Made by a program: the position numbers and the translations under genes. From Bacteroidota bacterium (GTDB taxonomy: Bacteria > Bacteroidota > Bacteroidia > Bacteroidales > Lentimicrobiaceae): a DNA stretch of 64,000 nucleotides. Positions 17,935-24,767 of the stretch are shown in pieces. How positions within the stretch are numbered: the stretch's first letter is position 1; every line of letters begins with the position of its first letter. The notes below the pieces were generated by a model, which made no database searches, was not told the DNA's origin, and saw nothing but the letters and a program-made list of their open reading frames with translations. Location of the stretch: the NCBI GenBank assembly GCA_023441805.1, contig JAEZNO010000018.1, positions 62,001-126,000 on the forward strand, in the 5' to 3' direction.

Positions 17935-18948
17935 CTATTGACGTTTTATATCATAAACCGGAACTCCCAGAACCTCTGACATCCCGGCACAAAGTTCTGA
18001 TGAGTTAAGCACATATCCTGACGGAGAAACAGGATTAACGCAAATAGCTATCAATTTGCTGCTTAATACCACTTTAAGCTGATGGCCATTGTTAATGAAT
18101 GCCCTGTATGTTTCAGGTTTTATAAACAGTCTGGTAAAATCACGTACTACTAAGATAGTGTTCTTAAACTCTTTCTGTAGTCTGATGAAATCCAGTAGTT
18201 TATCGGTAATTGCCCCTGCAGCAAGAAGAACATTACTATACCTGAATAACTTTGCCTTATGGTCATTTAGCAGAAAAACTGAAGGTATTTTAAGGTCAAT
18301 AATACTTCCCTGATCGTCAACGGTATAAATACCAGATTTGAGATTAAGTATCTTATTTTGCTGATCTTGTGTTGATACCCATTGCTCCAGGTTGATTAAT
18401 TCATACATGAATTTGGTATGACTAATCAAATTACTCACAGTTGCTGAAACAGCTGCTCCTGTTGTAAGAATCATGCTCTCAGTAATTGAGGGTGAACCAT
18501 GACTGAGACGACTGATAGCACCATCTACCAAAGTTGTATCAACCTGGTATTCATCCATCTGTGCAAGTATCTCCTTTAACCAGAATGTATCTGAAGGACC
18601 TGATAATATAACTTTGCCTCGTGCAAGAGCACGTGCAAAAACCAGTCTGCCTAATGCAGTTCGTCGGGAACTTATGTCAAGTATTTCAGATTCCAGCCTT
18701 TTTTGCCGATAATGTTTCTCAGAGGTAATGAAGATTAACGATTTATATAATTCAGTCTCAGGTTTTCGAGTACCGGTCACTATATCAGTCTGTTCACCAT
18801 CAACTCCAATAGATGTCAGTGCAAGTTGCCTGTCTGATCCCTCAAGCCTTCTGAGAATGTAATTAAGGCATTCTGTCTTACCGGTATTCTTCTCAAGTCC
18901 AACGATAGACAGACTTTTATATTTTAATATTTCATCAACAAAAGGCAT
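17935..18948 (-). CDS. kamB: Probable lysine 5,6-aminomutase reactivase subunit KamB
   Basis: A 337-residue protein with an N-terminal P-loop, GLEKNTGKT (residues 17-25). The rest is alpha/beta with no other motif I recognise, apart from a DGAISRLSHGSP stretch near residue 142. Its place between kamA and kamC and its 1-bp spacing from kamC match the kamB gene of Fusobacterium-type lysine clusters. The family is assigned to reactivation of the B12-dependent mutase together with KamC. The reactivase role is known family context, not visible in the sequence. It starts 76 bp after kamA. Confidence 0.75.
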   Translation of the reverse strand: MPFVDEILKYKSLSIVGLEKNTGKTECLNYILRRLEGSDRQLALTSIGVDGEQTDIVTGTRKPETELYKSLIFITSEKHYRQKRLESEILDISSRRTALGRLVFARALARGKVILSGPSDTFWLKEILAQMDEYQVDTTLVDGAISRLSHGSPSITESMILTTGAAVSATVSNLISHTKFMYELINLEQWVSTQDQQNKILNLKSGIYTVDDQGSIIDLKIPSVFLLNDHKAKLFRYSNVLLAAGAITDKLLDFIRLQKEFKNTILVVRDFTRLFIKPETYRAFINNGHQLKVVLSSKLIAICVNPVSPSGYVLNSSELCAGMSEVLGVPVYDIKRQ

Positions 18949-19024
18949 CCTAACTAATGATAATCCATTAGAAAAATTAGCGAAAAAGACTATACAGCAA
19001 CAAGCTATACCTGATGGTCAGCTA

Positions 19025-20278
19025 TTAATGTTTGCGTTGTTTACGTGTCAATCCTTCAGGTTCAAGCGATAGTTTCTCACCTCTCAGGAGAGCAGCAACA
19101 CCTTCTTCTTTAGGCATGCAATCCTCGCAGTGACACTCATTCTTGTATTCCGAAGGCTCAGTATAAGTTGTTATAACACCTTCAAAATTGCGTAATACAA
19201 CTTTACCGGGAGCCTGGGAAATGATATACGTAGGCATAACCGGTGTTTTGCCACCACCACCAGGTGCGTCAACTACAAAAGTGGGTACAGCATAGCCTGA
19301 GGTATGACCTCTCAGGTTTTCAATAATCTCGATACCCTTTGATACCGGTGTCCTGAAATGCTCAAGTCCCATTGACAAATCACATTGATATATGTAATAG
19401 GGGCGAACTCTAATCTTGACTAATCCATGAACCAGTTTTTTCATTACATGGACACAATCATTTACACCTCTCAACAATACTGACTGATTGCCTAAAGGAA
19501 TACCTGCATTTGCCATGCGTTCACATGCAGCTGCTGATTCAGGTGTGATCTCCTTTGGATGGTTAAAGTGAGTATTTAACCAAATTGGATGATATTTCTT
19601 GAGCATGTTCACAAGATCATCAGTAATTCGTTGTGGACAAACTACCGGTGTTCTTGTGCCAATACGGATGATTTCTACATGCGGAATTGCCCGTAATCTC
19701 ATGATGATTGATTCAAGCATCTTGTCACTAACCATCAAAGCATCACCACCTGATAGTAATACATCACGTACCTGAGGAGTTCTGGCTATATAATCGATTC
19801 CCTTCTGGATTCTTTCAGATGGTGATTCATGATCAGTCTGGCCGGCAAATCTTCTTCGTGTGCAGTGCCTGCAGTACATTGAGCACATGTCAGTAATCAG
19901 AAATAAAACCCTGTCGGGGTACCTGTGTGTTAATCCCGGTACAGGTGAATCTTCATCTTCGTGCAATGGGTCAAGTAGATCGGCTACTGATTGATGAGTT
20001 TCTAATCCTGTAGGTATTGCCTGCTTCCTGACTGGACAGTCAGGGTCATCCGGATTAATCAGTGATAAATAATATGGGGTGATTGCCATCCTGAGAGTAG
20101 ATAATGAAGTCTTTACACCCTCTTCCTCATCTGGTTTTAACGGTATATACTTCTTTAGCTGCTCAAGTGTCTCAATTCTATTCTTAACTTGCCATTTCCA
20201 AGCATTCCACTGTTCGTCTGTCACTTCCGGGAAGAACCTTTGACGGCCGGATATTTTGTTTTCAGTCATAATTTCCAT
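19025..20278 (-). CDS. kamA: Lysine 2,3-aminomutase, radical SAM enzyme
   Basis: A 417-residue radical-SAM, PLP-dependent mutase. The [4Fe-4S] motif CSMYCRHC gives Cys132, Cys136 and Cys139. Lys344 in DAPGGGGKTPVMP is the PLP lysine. The C-terminal cluster ECHCEDC (Cys382, Cys384, Cys387) matches the zinc-binding cysteines of the clostridial enzyme. It converts L-lysine to L-beta-lysine, the first step of the pathway. Translation could also start at the second Met (residue 4). The preceding 98-bp gap after kdd contains an inverted and 10-bp-periodic repeat. Confidence 0.97.
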   Translation of the reverse strand: MEIMTENKISGRQRFFPEVTDEQWNAWKWQVKNRIETLEQLKKYIPLKPDEEEGVKTSLSTLRMAITPYYLSLINPDDPDCPVRKQAIPTGLETHQSVADLLDPLHEDEDSPVPGLTHRYPDRVLFLITDMCSMYCRHCTRRRFAGQTDHESPSERIQKGIDYIARTPQVRDVLLSGGDALMVSDKMLESIIMRLRAIPHVEIIRIGTRTPVVCPQRITDDLVNMLKKYHPIWLNTHFNHPKEITPESAAACERMANAGIPLGNQSVLLRGVNDCVHVMKKLVHGLVKIRVRPYYIYQCDLSMGLEHFRTPVSKGIEIIENLRGHTSGYAVPTFVVDAPGGGGKTPVMPTYIISQAPGKVVLRNFEGVITTYTEPSEYKNECHCEDCMPKEEGVAALLRGEKLSLEPEGLTRKQRKH

Positions 20279-20304
20279 CTCTTAAAAGTCAAAAGGTCAA
20301 AAGT

Positions 20305-20371
20305 AGTTCAATGTAGTGTATGATAGTCCAATGCAGTTCACTATTGTGCAAATAATGAGCTACATTGAACT
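20305..20371. repeat. 12-bp inverted repeat with 10-bp-periodic units between kdd and kamA
   Basis: Perfect 12-bp arms AGTTCAATGTAG (20305-20316) and its complement (20360-20371) enclose a 43-nt loop. The segment 20306-20355 is also five 10-bp units related to GTTCAANRTT, like the array at 2774. A near copy of the left arm, AGTCCAATGCAG, lies at 20325-20336. It sits in the leader between kdd and kamA, where a hairpin could affect mRNA processing or relative expression. Confidence 0.6.
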
Positions 20372-20376
20372 AATAA

Positions 20377-21417
20377 TTATGCGTATAATTCGGTGAAGAC
20401 TTTCCTGAGTACTTCGCTTTCACGCAATATTTGTAAGGTAATATCAGCATGACCTTTTGTGTATCCATTACCTACAATCATTGTCACATCGCTTCCCACA
20501 CCTTCAGCTCCAAGGGCAGCCTTTGTGAAACTTGTTGCCATTGAGAAGAAATAAACCAATCCGTCATTCTTGGTGCAAAGGATTGAAGTCATTTCTGTAT
20601 CGGGAATATTAACGTTATTGATTGTGATATCAGCTAATCTGCCATTTGTCAGTTGCTCTATTTTTTCCAATACCGGTACCGGATTTGTTGCATTTGCTGA
20701 GAACACATGATCGCAAAATCCTAGTTCTTGTAATCTCTTTGTGCTCTTTTCACTATGAGTTAGTCCAATGACCATTCCGGTAATACCTGCACGTTTTTTA
20801 GCTTCATAGCAGCAAAGCATACCTGATTTTCCACCGGCTCCAATAATGAAGACAATATCACCTGGTTTCACCAGCTTAGCAGTTTGAGCGGGAGCTCCGG
20901 CTACATCAAGTGCTGACAAAGCAAGCTTTTCAGGCATATCAGCAGGAATCTTGGCATATATGCCGCTTTCAAATAGAATAGCTTTTCCATCAATGTCAAC
21001 CTGGTCAACATCTTTGCGAATTTCTTTAATCTTATCAATCCTGAGAGGGGTTAATGATAAAGAAACTAAAGTAGCAATCTTGTCACCAACCTTTAAATCA
21101 ATCTTTCCTTCCAAAGCAGGGCCTATCTTTTCAACAACACCTAACAGCATACCACCTGAACCGGTTACAGGATTGCGATGCTTTCCTTGTTTAGCAACAA
21201 TATCGAGCATAATCTCTGCAATCTTTTTCTCATCACCACCGGCCTGTTCCTTAATCTGAGTAAAACTGGCTGAGTCAACATTTAGTGTTTTTACATCAAT
21301 GAGTATCTCATTATCATAGATCTCATCCATGTTATTGTCTATCTTATTAGCTGGTTGTGGCAGTACGCCGGCGGGTTCAATTACCCTGTGTAGTCCGTAT
21401 TTGTTTCCTTTTTTCAT
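20377..21417 (-). CDS. kdd: L-erythro-3,5-diaminohexanoate dehydrogenase
   Basis: A 346-residue NAD(P)-dependent dehydrogenase. The nucleotide-binding motif is FIIGAGGKSGMLCC (residues about 190-203). The N-terminus KYGLHRVIEPAGVLPQPA and the GLVYFFSMATSFTKAALGAEG stretch (21 residues, near the C-terminus) are typical of Kdd. It oxidises and deaminates 3,5-diaminohexanoate to 5-amino-3-oxohexanoate, releasing ammonia. It lies between kce and kamA; the 118-bp gap on its upstream side contains an AT-rich palindrome. Confidence 0.95.
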   Translation of the reverse strand: MKKGNKYGLHRVIEPAGVLPQPANKIDNNMDEIYDNEILIDVKTLNVDSASFTQIKEQAGGDEKKIAEIMLDIVAKQGKHRNPVTGSGGMLLGVVEKIGPALEGKIDLKVGDKIATLVSLSLTPLRIDKIKEIRKDVDQVDIDGKAILFESGIYAKIPADMPEKLALSALDVAGAPAQTAKLVKPGDIVFIIGAGGKSGMLCCYEAKKRAGITGMVIGLTHSEKSTKRLQELGFCDHVFSANATNPVPVLEKIEQLTNGRLADITINNVNIPDTEMTSILCTKNDGLVYFFSMATSFTKAALGAEGVGSDVTMIVGNGYTKGHADITLQILRESEVLRKVFTELYA

Positions 21418-21424
21418 AAAATGT

Positions 21425-21439
21425 ATTCAAAAATTGAAT
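21425..21439. repeat. Small AT-rich palindrome in the kdd leader
   Basis: ATTCAA-AAA-TTGAAT lies 8 bp upstream of the kdd start, within a longer run of TTGAA/TTTGAA tracts (21424-21470) spaced about 10 bp apart. It might influence ribosome access to kdd. The arms are short and AT-rich, so chance is possible. Confidence 0.3.
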
Positions 21440-21535
21440 TTGAAATTTGAAAATTTATAATTGAGATTCAGTTATCCATTCGAATCCTGCAGGTTAGTGT
21501 GGAACGAAAGAGAATTAAATCAAGCTTCGGTTAAA

Positions 21536-22369
21536 TTAAGCGGTAACCAATGGTTTCAATTCAAGAATCTTTCTTGCTTCCGCCGGAGTAGCAATTTCAC
21601 GACCAAGCTCCTTAGCCATTCTTACTACTTTTTCAACCAACTCTCCGTTTGATTTTGCCAGTACACCCTTTGAGATGTAAACATTGTCTTCGAGGCCTAC
21701 TCTGACATGTCCACCATCGATAATTGCAGCCATGGCTAGTGGAAATTCAAATCGACCAACGCCTGCAACTGTGTATGTTGCATCAGCAGGAAGGCTTCCG
21801 CGGAGGAAAACAAAATCACGAAGTTCACCTGTGATTCCTCCATTTACACCCATTACCAGGTCAAAGTGCATCGGACTCTGGATGTATCCTTTTTTGGCTA
21901 AGCGGAGAGCCATATCGATCATACTTTTATCGAATACTTCAAGCTCAGGTTTAATTCCCAATTTGATCATTCGTTCACCAAAATACTTTATGGTGTTTTC
22001 AGTGTTAAAGAATACTTCATCCCCGCCGAAATTGAGTGTACCGCAATCAAGTGTAGCCATTTCGGGTAATAGTTCTGTTGGTTGCAATCTTTCATCATTG
22101 CTCATGCCGACGGCTCCACCGGTTGACGGTTGAATAATCACATCAGGAACCTCAGCCTTAATGGCATTAATAATTTCACGAAAACGCTCCTTGTCCTGGG
22201 TAGGAGTTCCATCATCATACCGTACGTGAAGATGGATAATACTTGCTCCTGCAGCGCGAGCCAGTTTGGCTTCACGAACGAACTCATCAACCGTATAGGG
22301 CACGGCAGGATTATGCTCTTTTAATACTTCTGCACCACTAATGGCTGCTGTAATGATCAGTTTTTCCAT
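21536..22369 (-). CDS. kce: 3-keto-5-aminohexanoate cleavage enzyme
   Basis: A 277-residue BKACE (DUF849) enzyme. Zinc ligands His46 and His48 in IIHLHVRYDDG agree with those of the characterised Kce, and GGHVRVGLEDN near residue 219-229 supplies the conserved His and Glu. With acetyl-CoA it cleaves 5-amino-3-oxohexanoate to 3-aminobutyryl-CoA and acetoacetate. It starts 1 bp after the kal stop, in the same operon, and kdd follows after 118 bp. The position among kam genes makes the substrate assignment firm for a family that otherwise has many substrates. Confidence 0.96.
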   Translation of the reverse strand: MEKLIITAAISGAEVLKEHNPAVPYTVDEFVREAKLARAAGASIIHLHVRYDDGTPTQDKERFREIINAIKAEVPDVIIQPSTGGAVGMSNDERLQPTELLPEMATLDCGTLNFGGDEVFFNTENTIKYFGERMIKLGIKPELEVFDKSMIDMALRLAKKGYIQSPMHFDLVMGVNGGITGELRDFVFLRGSLPADATYTVAGVGRFEFPLAMAAIIDGGHVRVGLEDNVYISKGVLAKSNGELVEKVVRMAKELGREIATPAEARKILELKPLVTA

Positions 22370-22370
22370 A

Positions 22371-22772
22371 TTATTGCGCTTTTTTGATTCTTTGTGATTT
22401 AACAGGTACTACGCATGTTCCTGAAGCTCTACATACTACTATTGGTTCGGCAAGATAATCAGCTGCAGATTCTGAAATATCAGGTCTTGGTACTATGACT
22501 TTGCGAGCTTCAAAAGTCATCTTACGAGATGAATTCCCTATTTGGGTGATTTCGCCGGTAGCTTCAATGTAATCACCTGCATATACCGGTGCCATAAATT
22601 CAACCATATCATATGCCTTAAAAAGGCCTTCATCTCCATCATTCCTGATTAGTAATTCTGTTGCAACATCACCAAATAGCTGAAGCATTTTTGCACCATC
22701 AACCAGATTACCGCCATAGTGCGCATCATGCGAACTCATCCTGAGCCTAATTAGTACTTTTTCCATGATCAA
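22371..22772 (-). CDS. kal: 3-aminobutyryl-CoA ammonia-lyase
   Basis: A 133-residue hotdog-fold lyase of normal Kal size. The segment RMSSHDAHYGGNLVDGAKM and the following LFGDVATELLIR are typical of the family. It removes ammonia from 3-aminobutyryl-CoA to form crotonyl-CoA. It is the first gene of the lysine operon. The true start may be the second Met (MEKVLIRLRM, 22766), two codons in. The leader of about 80 nt starts at the promoter at 22861 and contains 8-bp complementary segments (22798-22805 and 22847-22854). Confidence 0.94.
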   Translation of the reverse strand: MIMEKVLIRLRMSSHDAHYGGNLVDGAKMLQLFGDVATELLIRNDGDEGLFKAYDMVEFMAPVYAGDYIEATGEITQIGNSSRKMTFEARKVIVPRPDISESAADYLAEPIVVCRASGTCVVPVKSQRIKKAQ

Positions 22773-22860
22773 AGATTTGTTAAAAGTGGATATTAAATGA
22801 TGAGTAAAAATTAGCTAAATCGTTGGTTATTAGTTACTCTTTAGTCACTCATCAGGCGGT

Positions 22861-22892
22861 CAAAGGTAAGAACTATTTTTCAGGCTTCCAAA
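22861..22892 (-). promoter_or_regulatory. Promoter of the lysine fermentation operon
   Basis: On the minus strand TTTG (22889-22892), 20 nt, then TACCTTTG (22861-22868) match the Bacteroidota -33/-7 consensus exactly. Transcription would start near 22854, about 80 nt before kal. This is the best promoter match in the window. No lysine or cobalamin riboswitch is visible in the leader. Confidence 0.65.
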
Positions 22893-22917
22893 TGATTACA
22901 ACTCTATTGTTAATTTA

Positions 22918-23892
22918 TTAACGATAAGGAATGCTGATTTTGAATAGCTTTTGGATGTAGAGGTTTGAATTCGCAGCCTTGATCCCTTTTCTTAACCAGA
23001 CTGCTGCTATAGCTACAATTACCCGCGGCCATATAAGCCAGTGAAGGGCATATCCAAGTGTTGTGAATAAAAGTGGATCTTCGAGTTGGGAATGTGATAT
23101 AGAGATGTGATGATTTAACAGGTCAGCTTCTCCTTTTGTCATCTTTTGCTTTTCACATTGATCTATCATAATTGCTGATCCATAAGCTAATCCCACAAGG
23201 TTAGCCACTACCCATGAAAAGGTTGTGTTTGTTGGCAGTCCCATTATTTTCATTAGTGGTCTTAACGGGTGCTCTATCAACTTAATCCAGCCAAATTCTT
23301 CAAGTATCTGCTGGAAGAATAGTAATACATTTACAAGAATGAAAATCTTCAGAATGGTGGATCCTGTATTCACCATCCAGTTTATTAATGATTCCTGAAA
23401 TGTAATAGTGCCGGGTACCCATACTGTATCAACTTCTGAAAATCTTCCGGGCATTGTCCAATTGAGAATTAAAGCCACTGCAATACTCCCGGCAATTCTT
23501 ACAAGATTTATCCCTATAGCTGATGAGCCGGTTTTTTTCATTACCGCAGTCTCAATTATAAAACCATGCGATACCAGACACATTGTAGCTAATATTATTC
23601 CTTCACGATAAGGTAAATCAAGCAAGGTGAGTACGGCTACAACTGAATACACATTGGTGAACATGCTGGTTATCAGTACTATTGCTGAAACACCCGGTAG
23701 CCCCAGATATTTAAACCATGGCCCTGTGATCCCGGCAATATAAGCAAGGATTCCAAAGTAGTCCATTAGCATTACAGCAAATGTAACCGGGATTGTAATT
23801 TTGATAAGCCACCAGGCTGTTTTGAGTCCTTTTGGGGCAGAACGCCTGAAACTGTCGTATATTCCTTTTAATGCCCGATTCATGCTTCTCAA
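22918..23892 (-). CDS. Integral membrane protein with two nucleoside-recognition (Gate) domains
   Basis: A 324-residue membrane protein with about eight hydrophobic segments in two related halves, each with a Gate-type motif region (for example ITSMFTNVYSVVAVL and VANLVGLAYGSAIM). Such proteins resemble SpmA/SpmB and nucleoside-transporter gates; substrates are mostly unknown. It is upstream of and collinear with the lysine operon. The strong promoter at 22861 lies between them, so read-through is possible but not required. A role in lysine or ammonium transport is conceivable from position only. Confidence 0.7.
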   Translation of the reverse strand: MRSMNRALKGIYDSFRRSAPKGLKTAWWLIKITIPVTFAVMLMDYFGILAYIAGITGPWFKYLGLPGVSAIVLITSMFTNVYSVVAVLTLLDLPYREGIILATMCLVSHGFIIETAVMKKTGSSAIGINLVRIAGSIAVALILNWTMPGRFSEVDTVWVPGTITFQESLINWMVNTGSTILKIFILVNVLLFFQQILEEFGWIKLIEHPLRPLMKIMGLPTNTTFSWVVANLVGLAYGSAIMIDQCEKQKMTKGEADLLNHHISISHSQLEDPLLFTTLGYALHWLIWPRVIVAIAAVWLRKGIKAANSNLYIQKLFKISIPYR

Positions 23893-23936
23893 AATTGGGC
23901 GTAAAGGTAGTCATAGATGTGAATATTTGAATAATT

Positions 23937-24731
23937 TTGTTGATTCAAGCTACCACTATGACAACCTTTGAAGTCATTGCTCTCATCGTGTCAGGTGTAT
24001 TTGTTGGATTTATAAATACATTGGCGGGGGGCGGCACCATCATTTCACTCTCCCTTTTCATGTTTATGGGACTCCCGGCTGATGTGGCAAATGGTACAAA
24101 CAGGATTGCTGTCATTCTGCAAAATTTTACTTCTACAGTCAATTTTAAGAGGCAAAAGCTACTCGATACCAAGAAGGGATTAAGGTTGATGATACCAACT
24201 GTAATTGGTGCAATTGCGGGAGCGCAGTTATCAGTCGAAATTGATGAGGAGACCTTTAAAATAGCATTGGGATTGGCCATGATCATGATGGTCTACTTTA
24301 TGATCGTCAAGCCTGATAAGTGGATAAATGGTCAAAAGATACTCCAGGATAAGAAAGTGTCTAAACTTCAGTATTTCATTTTCTTCCTCATTGGCATTTA
24401 TGGTGGCTTTGTTCAGGTGGGAGTTGGTTATTTTCTATTAGCCGGGATTGTTCTTGGTGCCGGTTATGATCTGATAAGAGCTAACGCAATCAAGGGTTTT
24501 ATTGTGATGTTTTATACAATCTTCGCCTTGATTGTATTTGTCCTGAACGATAAGGTGCACTGGCAATACGGCCTTATCCATTCACTCGGAAATATTACAG
24601 GTGCATTTATAGCTTCACGCTATGCTTTAACCTGGGGAGCCGCCTTTATAAGATGGTTTATTATAGGACTGATACTGATTACAAGTGCTGATCTGTTCGG
24701 GTTTATCGATCTAAGACAAATATTTGCTTAG
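23937..24731 (+). CDS. TSUP-family (TauE/SafE) membrane transporter
   Basis: A 264-residue permease with about eight hydrophobic segments. The family signature FVGFINTLAGGGTIISL is near the N-terminus, and the second repeat has GIYGGFVQVGVGYFLLAG. TSUP proteins export or import small organic anions such as sulfite, sulfoacetate or other sulfonates; the substrate here is unknown. It is divergent from the Gate-domain protein (44-bp gap) and convergent with the aminotransferase gene. The start could also be the internal Met at residue 8 (MTTFEV). Confidence 0.85.
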   Translation: MLIQATTMTTFEVIALIVSGVFVGFINTLAGGGTIISLSLFMFMGLPADVANGTNRIAVILQNFTSTVNFKRQKLLDTKKGLRLMIPTVIGAIAGAQLSVEIDEETFKIALGLAMIMMVYFMIVKPDKWINGQKILQDKKVSKLQYFIFFLIGIYGGFVQVGVGYFLLAGIVLGAGYDLIRANAIKGFIVMFYTIFALIVFVLNDKVHWQYGLIHSLGNITGAFIASRYALTWGAAFIRWFIIGLILITSADLFGFIDLRQIFA

Positions 24732-24767
24732 AATCAAACTTCCTTTTAATCGGGTTCAACTTATTAA

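Noticed and set aside
21479..21494. TTCGAATCC resembling a tRNA T-arm
   Set aside because: The flanks do not fold into acceptor, D and anticodon arms.
22773..22860. Lysine or cobalamin riboswitch in the leader of the lysine operon
   Set aside because: The leader is only about 80 nt, too short for either class, and no B12-box or lysine-riboswitch core was found by eye.
23902..23909. TACCTTTA as a promoter for the Gate-domain protein
   Set aside because: It lacks the final G and any -33 box, and lies only 10 bp from the start codon.
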